Source: Siphlonurus alternatus (lineage: Eukaryota > Arthropoda > Insecta > Ephemeroptera > Siphlonuridae). Taken from it: DNA of 64,000 nucleotides. The notes below the pieces were generated by a model. That model saw nothing but the letters and a program-made list of their open reading frames with translations, did no database searches and was not told the origin of the DNA. The stretch spans positions 9,910,733 to 9,974,732 of the forward strand of contig OX463778.1 in NCBI GenBank assembly GCA_949825025.1. Direction: 5' to 3'. Of this stretch, positions 43,281-55,605 are shown piece by piece. A program made the position numbers and the translations under genes. Each line of letters opens with the position of its first letter. Within the stretch, counting starts at the first letter, position 1.

Positions 43281-46200
43281 AAAAAAAAATAAAATCTTCA
43301 GCAATCCGTTTTTAGGTGCCACAGCTACTTTTATTTGTCTAATGACATGGATCATATCAAGTAAACATATCAATGTTGTTGCTTAATTTATATTGCATCA
43401 AAACTGGAACAACTTGTTCTTGGCAGTTAGTTGCGTTTAGTGGACAACTATATCATTGCAGTTATTAGTACCTTCTTCATGCCAGTTGGCACTGCGAGGC
43501 TGGCGATGCTCTGACTTGTCGCCCATTGCTGGGCCTGCGCGGGGCTGCGGGGCTCCTCCCCCTCATCCACGGGAGCGCTGAGCACTATGTACACCTGGCT
43601 GATGTGCGAGAACTGGTGAGGCACTCGCCCCAGCAGCCGCAGGGACGCTCCCACCACTCCGTAAGTTTCCTCCAGTCCGGCCCGGGCCGCAGTCAGCACA
43701 CCAGAGTCCGAGAGTCCAAGATCCAGAGGAACACATGCAAACTGCCACAAGTTGGCCAGTAGTCCTGGGGAAGAAAACCTTGATAAATTAAATTAATTAT
43801 ATTAGGATGATATTGCATAATGATCATGAATTAGATTAATTTTGTATTTTCATAATGATACTTAATTTTTTATTCTTACTATAATTTGTTGATTATTTAT
43901 TTGCATTGTGTAGTATAATAATTTATGTTGTTTTTAAGAATTTAATGTTACTGTATTTCATTAAAAAAAATTAAAAATTGGTTTGCTGAGAACAAAACAG
44001 AAGATCTGATACATTTTTTTTTCTCAATTACAGTAACATAGGTATCCTTATAAACTATTTTAAAATCCTTATATAAAAACCACATTCTGACCAATTAACA
44101 CTGCACGTTTACATTCATTTCAACATTGAAATCCAGCCAGTAAGTTGTTCCAGCACATTGACAACTTCGTTAAACACAATACATTCTTCAAGTCCCCACC
44201 TTGCTTGGGTCTCTGTTCAAGGAAGAACTCGGTGCCCTGCTTGGCCTCACGATGCAACATGCACACTGCGGTCTCCTGCTGGCTCACCGCTGTTTTCCGT
44301 TCCTTGCGAGGGTAGTTCATCACCCCAAGCCTGCGGGACAAATCTAAATAAAGTATCCCTCGAGACAATCCAAGAGATTTTATCTGTTTGTGCTGAGGCT
44401 ATGTTTGGAAGCATGGTGAACCTAAGTTTCAATTTAAGACATTAAGTCTGGCGTGCAGACTGGGTATACTAGGAGCCCCAGAGAGCACTGTGAACAATGT
44501 TGAAACAAGTTCCATCATTGCTAACCAACCAACCAGTCATTATTTATATACAGGCCTTGACCTCCGCATTTCTATTTTCTTCATTTAATAATTTATGTAT
44601 TTTTTTTATCTGTGTTCCCTATACAGCTGCAGATATATTATAGTTTAAATTACAGCTCAGTACTCATTCCTGAAATTGTAGATTCAAAATGGAAAAATCT
44701 GAATTCCAACCTGTCTTTTTATTAAAATTATAAAGTAACATAAAATATACTGTAATGTTTATATTTCAAATAAAACTATTCTATTAATGGACGTGAATTA
44801 TTTTACCAGAACTTCTCTAGTCTGTAAGGAATATAATTATATTAGGCCTGTTCATAAATACACAATCAGAAAGAATCTATTTTTATCGATGAACCTTATG
44901 TACATGTAACATAAGGTTCATTACAAATAATTGATTCTTTCTGATTGTGTATTTACGAACAGGCCTATTGTATCAGAGACTTATGATCGACAGTGGTGCG
45001 TGCTATCATGTGGAAAAACAGTGAACCTGAAATTTTGATTAAAGCACTGCAGGCCATTAGACATAGACTTCTCTGATATTTTATGGCAGTCTTACTTTGG
45101 ATCCCACTTGTCAGATGAGAGACACAAGCTGCAGCCTGGAACTGAAAACATTTTGGCTACAGTTAGTAAAGAACACTGTAATTTTATTTCATATTTTTAG
45201 AGAGACTGCATTCATTACCATCTTGTCAAAAAATTTAATGCAAATACACATCATAAGTGAACAAAGGATGAGGAGAGAGGTAATGATTTTAGCTAATTGC
45301 GCACTGTATAGTTTTCAGACAACACAAAGTAAAAATACCTTCACATTACACTCCTCACCTCTGAAAAGTTCCCTTCTGCAGTTGTGTTAATCACCATGCC
45401 CTGTGTTATACTTACGGAGCATATGGTGATTAACAAGGCTGTAGAAAGGAACTTTTCAGAGGCGAGAAGTGTACAGGGCAGCCCAAATAATTGCTCACCA
45501 AGCATTAAATAACAATGACAAAGAGCTATCTATATATAAGCACACAGAGTGACATTACACAACTAATTTCACTTTGATGATGAATTATTCCCATTTTTGG
45601 CAAAATATGATAAAATCAATAAAAATCTAAAAAAAAAATAAAATTTGAACAATATTTGGGATATTTTAAATTATTCTTATTGAAATTTAGTCCCCCCACC
45701 CCCTCTCTTCCCTTAAACAACAAACATCCACAAAAAGCTTAAGGATTATTGTCAGTGGTCTTAGGAAATGGTAAATGACTCCAATATATTTTTAGCATTG
45801 CATAGAGAAAAAATAAATAAAAATTCTCATGCAATAAAAAACACCTAAATTCAGTGCCATTATTTTTTTAATTGAGATATAAAAAACGCATGTTATCAAA
45901 TGCAAATTTCTATCTCCGGAATGGTACTGAATAGTTGATTTAAATTTTAGCTTAAAAAACAATCATTGTTTTAAATAGAATTATGATGAAATAAAAATTA
46001 TATATTACCATTTACTTTTTGAGATACAGGCTTTCAAAGAAATTGCACAACTTTAAGCGCAACTGAATTAATGGGACGGGCGTAGTAAAAAAATATTAAA
46101 CAATGTTGCCATATCGTCATAAATCATCAAAAATCAACCAGCTGATTTTCGCGGTCATGAGCAGCCATCTTGACCAATGAGTCAAAACAGCAAAAATATA

Positions 46201-47743
46201 TTCACCGCTCATATTAAATGTTTTTCAATATTTTCAAGGATGGTGGATGAATAAAATACACAAGAAAGTGTATTAAGTTATTCATTTAATTAAATAAACA
46301 TTTTTAATTGTACTTATCATTGCTCTCTTAATACTGCTTCTTATTGTCACTCATATGTATTGCGTATGAAAAACAGATGGCGGCGTATAAAAAAAGATGG
46401 CGGAACTTCCGGTGACAATAATCGTTAACATAAGCTTACTGTTAGATTAATCAGAACAACAATTTTGGCTTCATAGGCTCATCTTAACATAACAATTTAT
46501 AATACTTATGATGTTCTACATTCACGGACATTACCCTGGTATTCAAAGCCACATGTAAATGACCTTGCAGTACTGACCCTCCTCAATGTCTGCTAGCTTC
46601 TGTCTGCTTGCGGTCTTGCAGGCCCTCCTTCTGGCCAGACAAACCTCTGAGACGGGGCACGCCTCACACTGGGGGTTCTTGGGGGTGCACACGGTGGCCC
46701 CCAGCTCCATCAGCGCCTGGTTGAAGTCCCCAGGTCGGCCAGGGTCGAGGGCTTCCTCCGCCAACTGCCACACTGCCTTGGTCACCGCCTGCACCAGACA
46801 AAGGAAGGTCTGGTGTGACTTACAGGTGCTCAATTGGAGATATATAGGCAGAGCTCAAACAATGGAAAACCTGTATGAAATTTGATATTGCAGAAATGTG
46901 TAAAGGGCACTAAATTATGAATACCTTAAATTTTTTCATATTTTTTAGAGACTCAATTTATTCTAAGTTCATATTTGAACTCAAGCCCCTTTTAGGTCCT
47001 ATATCTTTTTATTAAGAAGAGATGCCTATTGACGCTTCTCTTTGTACTTTCAATGATTTTTTTTAAAAATACACTAGTTCCTCAGCTGTAAAAAAAAAAA
47101 AAAAAAAAAAAATCAAGGTAGCATAATTTGGTACACTCTTTTAATTTCTGCAATAAAAAATTTTCATACTTGTCAAATATTCAATGTATTTTTTTTTGTA
47201 CCCAAGATAGGAGTAATTAATTTTTTTGAAATTTGTGGCACAATTTTTTGCCCCTGCATTAAAAAAAAATATATATCCATATAATTATACTGAATACAAA
47301 TAAAATGAATTTCACATTCTAGTTCTGATATCTGCTCACCGGTGAGGTATTACAGGCTCCGATAGCTCGCAGTCTCGCCATCACTCGCACCACGTTTCCG
47401 TCCACCACGGCTGCATGCTCGGAGAAGGCGATGGAAGCGACTGCTCCGGCAGTGTAGCGGCCAACCCCCGGCAGCTCCTGCAGCTCTGCAGCGGTGCCCG
47501 GCACTCGCCCACCAAGCTCAGAGTGAATCTGGATAAAATATTTTGTATGATCTCCAAATATGCTAATAAATTGTACATTTAAGTAAAAATATTTAGAATT
47601 TTAGTTTTATAATTTACAAATGTGTAATTGTTTATATAAATATACAATCACTCTTGATTTTTCGAATAATTCTTTCACTGAATATAACAATTAATACACT
47701 ACTGCTATCACTGATAAAAGTTCTAAAAGTCTGAAAGTCTGAA

Positions 47744-47782
<39 letters not shown>

Positions 47783-49529
47783 ATAAAAAAAAATAGAACA
47801 GCATACAACTTTTTAATTTAAAAAACTATAATTGTGATTATGTCATCCGCCATTTAATTTTCTCTACTGATGACAACTCCAAAATATAAAGGACAAAGTT
47901 AATGGTAATCTACACATTGAAATATGAAAAAACAAACAAACAACAGCAGTGAAAAAAAATTAGAATTATTTTTGGTGTTTCAGTATATTAAGAATTAATT
48001 GTTTTGTCCCTTAATTATTCTATTTGAAAACATTTTTGGTCTACCAACTAGAAATAATGACCAATTAGGTCAACCATCAGCAATAATTTTTTTTAGGTTG
48101 ATACTCAGCAGTTTCTAACTTGTCATGCATATAGTCATCCCTAAACTAACCTTGCAGGCGATCTCGTGCAGTCTGCGCCCCCTGGAGTAGTAGCCGAGAC
48201 CCGCCCACATCTCGTTGACCTGCTCAAGGGAGGCCACGGCAAGGTCAGGCAAGGTCGGCCAGCGAGTCATCCAACGCTTGTAGTACGCCAGAACTGTGGC
48301 CACCTGGGTCTGCTGTAGCATCATCTCTGAGACCAGCACTGTAGCAGAACAAGTTAGAGTATTGGAGATTATTGTCTAGCAAATCCTTAATTATGTAATA
48401 AAAATCAAGCGGGGAGCTGAGGATTAATTCATACATCTCTCATATGCAGGCGCGGATCCAAGGGAGAGGGGGGCGAAGAGGGCGATCCCCCCCCCCCAAA
48501 GATCCCAAAATACATTGAAGGCGTTACTACCACCCCCCACCCATCGCCCTCCCTCCCTCCCACTCAAATTTTTAACATTACAGAATAGGGCACCGCCCTC
48601 TCCAGAGCCGCGAGCTGGATCCACCTCGGCTCATATATATACTAATCACTATATTTAATTATATTATATGTAGTATTTATACACTTCAGAACAGCTTTAA
48701 CTTTACTCTTGCATAATTTACTAGAGTTGCAGCTTCAAGAGACAAAAAGAGATGTAGATTTAGGGGAGGGAATAAGAACACCACTAAACGTCCATAGGCT
48801 GCATGACGATCATGCGCACAACCAGAACAGTGGTAAAGTTTGTGCTGTCCTGAGGTTTAAATGACATGGGTAAAATCTGTATTAAATATTTGACTCCATT
48901 TGGATATATTTGGAGTACCTGAGTAAGCACGAATGTCGGCATTTTTTTCCTTTGAGGCAACTGTTCTCCAGGGTAGTTCCCGTTTGTTCTTGTCGTACCA
49001 GCGCAAGAGGTCACGCCGCAATGTTGAGATCTCATCCGTGCTAAAGACATGTGTGCTGTGTGACTGCGGAGGAAGCTGGGGACTTTCAGTGACAGTTTCA
49101 ACTGAAAATATATCAACATTTTTAGACGAGTGGCTTTTATATCACACATATTCGTATCAGGGGATTGTTATATTTAATTAGTAACGGTAACAGAAGATCA
49201 TTAGAGACCTCCGTGTCTTATGGCCAGAAAATTGAAAAGCATCATGCAGCATGCAGAGCTTTGCGGGGTCTGAGAGCGTGCATGCACATGCATGGTGTGC
49301 CGCTATTAAAATGTGTAGCACATTGTAATGCATACGGCACGGCTTTTTTTAAGACAATGACATCTGTGATAGTTTTTTTGTTAGCTTAATTAGCTGGAAA
49401 ATTAATTAATCTTTATTTCTATTATTATATGGACATCCCTCTCCCTTGGCCTCTTTGGATTTCCCATGCATTTTATTTAATGCATTTTATAATACCTATA
49501 ATTTTCTTGGCTCTCCCTGGCTTCACCAT
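42008..49529 (-). CDS. MUTYH: Adenine DNA glycosylase (MutY homologue)
   Basis: Ten coding exons with GT/AG borders and matching phases: 49496-49529, 48919-49101, 48151-48338, 47340-47528, 46578-46788, 45096-45135, 44200-44330, 43472-43764, 42520-42555, 42008-42115; about 470 aa. Base-excision repair: removes A mispaired with 8-oxoG. Visible motifs: [25 protein letters not shown] with the catalytic Glu; [11 protein letters not shown]; helix-hairpin-helix [25 protein letters not shown] with the catalytic Asp; the 4Fe-4S ligands in [17 protein letters not shown] (C-x6-C-x2-C-x5-C); a linker [14 protein letters not shown] opening the NUDIX-like domain with the QFSH 8-oxoG-reading loop; then a basic KRRK and a PCNA-binding-like NKLVTDFF. 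The first exon ([11 protein letters not shown]) is chosen by phase and context and is the least certain. Introns hold a TTAA element, foldbacks and a G-rich MITE. Confidence 0.93.
44839..44969. repeat. Foldback in a MUTYH intron
   Basis: TAGGCCTGTTCATAAATACA and the inner AATCAGAAAGAATC pair with mirror sequence ending GAACAGGCCTATT; the loop is near ATGTACATGTAAC. MITE-like. Confidence 0.6.
45345..45475. repeat. Foldback in a MUTYH intron
   Basis: ACACTCCTCACCTCTGAAAA faces TTTTCAGAGGCGAGAAGTGT; inner GTTAATCACCAT faces ATGGTGATTAAC. It ends about 100 bases before the next repeat block and does not touch the exon at 45096-45135. Confidence 0.6.
45739..46428. mobile_element. TTAA-flanked 690-bp element, copy 2
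   Basis: Inverse of 4795-5486: begins TTAAGGATTATTGTCAGTGG, ends CCGGTGACAATAATCGTTAA. Length differs by only about 2 bp from copy 1, with many point differences, so both are moderately old. It sits in the MUTYH intron between exons 46578-46788 and 45096-45135. It contains GATGGCGGAACTTCCGG near one end. Confidence 0.8.
46865..47175. mobile_element. TGGAGTAYCGAC-family foldback, diverged copy in a MUTYH intron
   Basis: ATTGCAGAAATGTGTAAAGG with AAATTATGAATACCTT at the left faces AAGGTAGCATAATTTGGTAC and AATTTCTGCAAT at the right, as in 14187-14931. A poly(A) run lies near 47090-47112. Confidence 0.55.
48447..48629. mobile_element. CAGGCGCGGATCC G-rich hAT-like MITE, copy 2
   Basis: Starts CAGGCGCGGATCCAAGGG; the right end GGATCCACCTCGG is decayed. 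Flanks CTCATATG (48439-48446) and CTCATATA (48630-48637) agree at 7 of 8 bases. Long C runs lie inside. It sits in a MUTYH intron. Confidence 0.65.
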
Positions 49530-50681
49530 TTTTGTGCAGTAAAATTAAAATCAAGCTAAGTGATATAAGATAATAAAATTTTAAAAGGCTTGTTTACAAC
49601 GGATTTAGACCTCAAATGGAGCATAAATCTTCATCCATGAAAGTCTCAAAAACAACAACTCAAAAAGTCAAAACACATGTGTGATCAAACCAAACATATG
49701 TTATAAGTTTTCCCGCGCGATTTTAGATTAATCGTACAGTTCTGACCTCTAGAGGCAATCATCGCAATCATCAAACCATGCAGGGCAGTCTGACTGCCCT
49801 GTATTAATTAACGTTCCAATCATTAAATTGAAATTCAAAAATGAAATTTAATATAATTATGTATAGCAAGTACGCGAATGAATCGATTCATTCAATCGCG
49901 TATATATAATGAATTAATGAATAAATTTTTGTATTATATATACTGCGGCGCAATTAAAAGCGAGATAGCTATATAGGGCATATTCATATAATATATGGAT
50001 GTATCGGATCGCCGGCCTTGGGCGTCGAAATCTGTATTATATATAATATATGTTTTTAATATATAATTATATTATATAGTCAATAAAATTTATCACTCCT
50101 CAGCCTTTTGGCTTTTCGCAAAGATCGAAGAGTAGTGTACGGTACCCCTGTAAAAACATATATATCCTATAGTAAAAAGTGCATATTAAGCATATGCATA
50201 TAATTAATTTGTATAGTAATGTATTATTTACATAATTATAATTAATATAATAAATATACATGACATAAATTTTATATGATATGATTATATATTAAATAAA
50301 AGATATAAAAATGCATAATATATAAATTAACAATGTATAAAACATATTTTTATGGCTTGATGTCGTTATACAAATTTTCAGCTTTTTTAGTAACTATAAT
50401 ATTTAATTAATTATTTAAAAAAAATCACTTTATTCACTGTGCTGTCCTTCACTTATGCTGTCCCGAGATGTAACCTTACATTATACGCATTAATATAATT
50501 ATACGCATGTGATTTTGAAATAATATATTTTTGTTTTGGAATTTCTACGATAATATATTTAATAGCTTGAGGTTTCCCAAGTAATTAACTCTTTGATAAG
50601 ATAAACGTGACAAATATAAAGATATAGAGGAGAGACATCAAAATACGATTCAGTGGAGAACGTTTTTGGAGCCACGTCAGA
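49530..50681. other. Divergent intergenic region between MUTYH and the serine protease homologue
   Basis: About 1.15 kb between the two start codons, AT-rich, with promoters of both genes presumably inside. No TATA box or initiator can be assigned with confidence among the many TATATA words. A U2-snRNA-like fragment lies at 50091-50140. Confidence 0.4.
50091..50140 (+). pseudogene. U2 snRNA 5'-end-like fragment
   Basis: TATCACTCCTCAGCCTTTTG followed by GCTTTTCGCAAAGATCGAAG and AGTAGTGTA resembles the U2 snRNA 5' end (stem-loop I, then the branch-point-pairing GUAGUA region). There is a small insertion after GGCT, and GTAGTG replaces GTAGTA. No Sm site or later stem-loops follow. A pseudogene, a U2-headed SINE relic or chance are all possible. 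Confidence 0.35.
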
Positions 50682-53600
50682 ATGAGCTCATCGTCAGGTC
50701 TCGTTTCGTGCCTCCTCGTGTCGCTCCTGGGTGAGTGAGATCTGCTCAGATATTTGTGCTACTTTTGTAAGAGTCACTCAATTTTATAGAAATTTACATG
50801 AGCGAACGATTTGAATGAACTTAAAATTCATAGTTATGAAATTATATTTTAATTAATTTTAAATATTATATATAATTAATTATTAATCACAAATGAATTC
50901 GTCGCGTGGTGATCGAAGACTAGGAAATTTTTATGTGAGGCACTATATATTTATAGCTGTTGCAATATTTTTATTATAATATTAATTAGTTAAAATACTC
51001 ATGCAAATTAATACTTCAATAATAATAATTATTGGTACCTAATTCTAATTAGCACAATTAGCAAAATCTTTGCCAATATATATAATATTATTTCACATTG
51101 CGATTTTTGGTTATTTTATTGCGTGTATATGAGATTATATACAATATGATTCAAGCATTGTATTTTTTTTTCACAAGATGAGCTAATATATTTACACCAC
51201 TGTCGGTAACAGAAATATCCTCTGTCCATGCATTAATTCATTAAAAGATTAAATTTTTCAAAGGCACGTAGCTCAAATTCACTTGAGACGCGCTTTATTC
51301 ATAATTTTATTATATATAGCTTTTTCTAATACCACAAGTAAATAAACAAATATTCGTGTCAGTAATTATACGTACTTTATGCTTGTATAAATAAGAACAG
51401 TTTATTTATACTCGGTATGTGCAGGGTGCACGCTCGCCTCGTCGCATTCGGGTCGTATAGTCGGTGGCGAGGAAGTGCTTGAGGGCGACATACCCTGGCA
51501 GGTAAGACCCGCCATCCTGATTCACGTGAGCCTCCCTAAGTTGACACGTGTCGCAGGTGTCGGTGACTGCTGGAGGCACGTACCGATGTGGAGGAGTCAT
51601 CATCAGCGAACAGTACCTGTTGACCGCGGCGCGCTGCCTCGCGTGGTGAGTCATAATTGATAATAATTATTATAATATATGCACGACCAGTGAATAATAA
51701 AACTGCAATTTTTGCACGTATGTACTGTAACTACTAATTTGGCAACTCTAAAATTGTAAAGTATGTAAATTGATTTTTAATAATATATATGTATTATTAC
51801 TATTATAATATAGCGCAAGCTATAATAATTAAAGAATAATTTAATTTATCAATAAATCAAAGATTGTTGTCAAGCGCCGCGTCTGTCTGTCAAATCTCTG
51901 AACTGTTTATTTCTTTTATTCCTTCAGCTGATAACATATCTAGCATGCAAAACAATTGTTATCATGAAAATCAAAATACTGAAATATCAGATGTTTTCTA
52001 GTTTTCTAACATGCTTATAATTAAAGCGTATATGTAACGGTGGTACAATTAAACATTTTAAAATGTTTCAAATTTTCAAAGAATATATTTTTGCAGTTGA
52101 TATTTTTAATATTTTCATGATACACTTAGAGGAGGAAGGGGGGGGGGGAGAGACTGTATATTTAAAAAAGAAAAAAGATTTAACACGACAGATGAATTAG
52201 AATTATACATGTGATATTTTTGAACCTCCATTCCTATAATATATTCCACTTTTTAAAAATTGATTAGCCCTGCTGTTTTTTTCCCTTATAAAAGCGTATC
52301 TCTTTGGTTCTGCATTTATGGACTGGAAGACCTCCGTCGATGCTGACACTATAAAATAAATAATATTTTTTTTCTAAAACAATAAAATTAAATCAATTAA
52401 CTAATTAATTAACTACAAAATAAGGATAAATATAATAAAATATTGTAAAACAAAGATTCTATATTAAATTAAGCATAATAATGATGAACTTTCTGCAGAC
52501 CAGCTTAGAGACATATCTATACAATTCTTTAAGAGCTCGATCAGTTCAATGATCTGAGGGACTGTAAATGATTGGTCACAGAAGATATAGGGCGTTGGTC
52601 CCAACAAATTTTTTCATCCATGTAATTATGGGTCATGCTCTTGTAGCAGTTGTATTCTCTTTCGTACCATATATAATTATTATATGACATGACAATAAGA
52701 CGTTGATGTGCAGGGGTGACCTGCGGTTCGGCGCAGGGTCGGTGCAGCTGTACCGTCCGCTGTCGTGGCACCGCGCGGAATGGGCCTGGTTGCACCCCGA
52801 CTACAACTCAACCACTCTTGAACATGACCTTGCCATCGTGAAGGTGAGTCAGAGGTCACGTGATAAATATGGAAATTCGGCTCAAATCTAGTCTAATAAT
52901 TTCCGTGTAAAGGTTAATTTATTGTAGATTTTAAACCCTATACTGCATGTTTGTATTTCTAGACTTGATTTCTTAATGTGTACACTTACATATAAGGTCA
53001 ATAGAGTGAAGAAAGTGTATACACAGGACAGGGTTTACAAAGAGACCTAATTAATATTCAACGTGTATTTTAATGTGATTTTGATTATGGTGCGCTCTAA
53101 TTTAAAATTTCTATCGCAGCACCAACAAATAAGGTATACGAGTAAATGTCGTGCTTTCTTGGTGCACATTAGTACATGTGGATGTAATAGAAATTAAGGA
53201 ACACAAATTGCGATAGAAATAGAAAGCATGCTCGAGTTTTAATTGTTACATAATTCAAGTGAAGAGTATATATATTTATAATCACTATAATATATTCACA
53301 AAGCTCTTAAACAATCATGTTATTTTGTGTCTGGTACGTTTCTGGCAATAAAACTCATTTTCCAACTAGAAAGCATTAATTGCTTTATTATAAGATTGAC
53401 AGATTTAAAACAAATATATACAACTGTGACCTTTTCTAACAATATTAATAGAGATTATACGAAAAGAGCTCTGATCAAAAAATGCAGTTTATTGTTCTGA
53501 AATTTCATAACATTGAAAATTTCCGTACATTTAAAAAAAAAGTCCCGAATTGAAATAAATTTCATTTTTTATTCGCTATTAAGCTCTCCTCTCGTCTTTT

Positions 53601-55115
53601 GTCCACATTTTTTGCATCATTTTAAAGGAAAAAAAGAGGGAAAAGGACGAGATTACGTCTCTATCCTCTTCTTGAGCATCGAATGTAAGGAATAATGGTT
53701 GGTATTCACGAAGTGTTAAGGAGCGTTTTAGGGAGAGATATTTTAAGAAGCGTTTTTCTTACTTGTTACCTGGTATAAAAATGCTTTTTAAAATATCTCT
53801 CTCTAAAACGCTCTTTAACTCTTCGTGAATACCAACATTGTCTTCATTTCATCCTCACTTTGAGCGAGGAAAAAATAAGATACATGTGTTTTAGATTTAA
53901 AAAGATTATATAGGTTTAGACTTGTAAAGGCGAAGACGAAAATTATCAACTAGGGGGCCTTGATCATAACATGCTCTTCAAGAATCGTTAAACACAACTT
54001 GAAAGTTACGACCTTTCCAGGTTGACCCACCGTTCGAGCTGGGAGAGACGATAGCGGCGGTGCGACTTCCAGACAGTGATCACGTGACCCCAACCGGCAC
54101 CCTGGCGACCTTTTCTGGTTGGGGAAACACCGAGGTACGTTCACCAGTGACGTCACGACTTGATAATGTGTCCGAACTTTGACGTCTGCGTCATCTTTAT
54201 GTTGCGTGGTTAATAGGTGAGAAATGTTTGCATGATGCGGATCGAATAATCGACAATCAACGTAATTAAGACACCCTCGCTTTATACCAAAGAGAAATTC
54301 AGCTTTTTGAATTTTGATTGGCTGGGAGTCGTGGCGTGCTCCTGTAATCCGCAGCTACCTAGAGATTTAATTTTGGTCCATCAACATTTTGGTATTCAAT
54401 CAGAACGCTGAAATTCTCATACTGTTTATAGTGCATAAAGAGGTGTCTCTCACCGTCAACAATTTTATTTCATTCTAAGCGTTCTGAATTGATGCGCATC
54501 TATTATCGTTATATATGTATGTATATTATATAATAAACTCGATCCCCGCTTTGGCGCTTTTGTCATCAAGGCACACAACCAAGAAAATGTTTTATAAGAG
54601 GAAAAACTGTATATATAACTATACTTTAAAAAAAGGTCGATTTAGTGGCGACATCAGCAAATCTGAACTAAGCCTGTGACGTCACGAAGTTACCCCCTTC
54701 GAAGTAGTTCTTAATTCCTCTTACAAAATTGTTACTAAACTCCTTATTGTCAATGAATTTTGCTTGCAGTACAGCAGCGTTATTTCTGAGGTACTTCTGA
54801 AGGCAGATTTACCTGTGCTACAGCAAGCACAGTGCGCTTCTACACATGGGAGGTCTGAAGGTGTGATGTGCACTGACCTTGGTGCGCACAACGAGGACCC
54901 CTGTCAGGTGAGCACCATCAGTGACGTCACATGACCTTGCCCGTGACCTTGTGGTGACCTTGCAGCAGGACGCGGGCGGACCGCTGGTAGTGCAAGGAGA
55001 GTTGCGGGGAGTCCTCTCCGCGGCGTGGGGCTGTCATCAGCTGATCAGACTGCCCGCCCTGTACGTGAACGTCGCCTCCTACCGAGGATGGATCTATGAC
55101 GTCACTGGTCTTTAA
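50682..55115 (+). CDS. Secreted serine protease homologue, catalytically inactive (S1 family)
   Basis: Seven exons: 50682-50730, 51425-51501, 51557-51645, 52714-52843, 54021-54134, 54770-54907, 54966-55115; 248 aa. A signal peptide (MSSSSGLVSCLLVSLLGCTL) and short propeptide precede SGR|IVGGEE, a trypsin-type activation site. The chymotrypsin fold is intact: CGGVIISEQYLLTAARC, HDLAIVK with the triad Asp, SGWGNTE, and the six Cys of the three usual disulfides. The triad His is Arg (AARC), the triad Ser is Ala (DAGGP), and the oxyanion Gly before it is Gln (CQQDAGGP), so hydrolysis is not expected. The S1-pocket Asp is kept (EDPCQ). Such homologues act as cofactors or binders in arthropod immunity and clotting; the role here is unknown. 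No clip domain. Two introns are only 55 and 58 nt. Confidence 0.92.
53698..53842. mobile_element. GGTTGGTATTCACGAAG foldback MITE
   Basis: GTTGGTATTCACGAAGTGTT faces AACTCTTCGTGAATACCAAC; inner AAGGAGCGTTTTAGGGAGAG faces CTCTCTAAAACGCTCTTTAA. It lies in the fourth intron of the protease homologue. The ends resemble those of 8750-8926 and 60828-60983. Confidence 0.65.
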
Positions 55116-55157
55116 AGGAATGGTCTAGACACGAATATATAATCTGTATTGTACATT

Positions 55158-55163
55158 AATAAA
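55158..55163 (+). promoter_or_regulatory. Polyadenylation signal for the serine protease homologue
   Basis: AATAAA 43 bases after the stop codon, followed by TTTGGCTGAATGCC and a T-rich stretch. Short 3' UTR. Confidence 0.6.
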
Positions 55164-55428
55164 GTTTGGCTGAATGCCAGTGTATTCTTGATATCTTATA
55201 TTCAGGAGATTTTTAATTAATACCTTAAATCAGGTGTTTCATTATATACGTATTTTCAGTACAGAATATACTGTCAGTATATCTTTATTCATATGAAATA
55301 ATATTTTGCTACACTCCGTTGAAAGTGATATTGATGTAAAAGTGCGTATTTTCAAAACAATAAATAGTTGCTATATATTTCGCCCAGTTATGAATAGGTA
55401 CTATCCAAGATCCCTAATATGGTATCAT

Positions 55429-55605
55429 CAGGTGCGCATCCACGGGGGGGGGGGGGGGGGGGGGGAGGGCTGGGGGGCTGCAGCCCCACATGAAATTTTG
55501 GATTTAACATGAGCAATATAATCATTTCCCCCACTGTTATTTTCTTTTTAACATTGGCCTGATGGAAACAGCCCCTCCAGAAATTTGGTTCTGGATCTGC
55601 GCCTG
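55429..55605. mobile_element. CAGGCGCGGATCC G-rich hAT-like MITE, copy 3
   Basis: Starts CAGGTGCGCATCCACGGGG with a G run of about 20, ends GGATCTGCGCCTG. Flanks GGTATCAT (55421-55428) and AGTATCAT (55606-55613) agree at 7 of 8. It shares TTTTTAACATTGGCCTGATG with copy 1. Confidence 0.75.

Noticed and set aside
46561..46577. Reading through the MUTYH exon past GAGG|GTCAGT to a later GTCATT donor
   Set aside because: Only the first donor gives the one-base phase required by the 40-nt exon and a linker matching other MUTYH proteins.
48784..48918. Long minus-strand frame overlapping the MUTYH exon at 48919-49101
   Set aside because: It reads the exon in another frame; the MutY motif [15 protein letters not shown] is in the frame used for the annotation.
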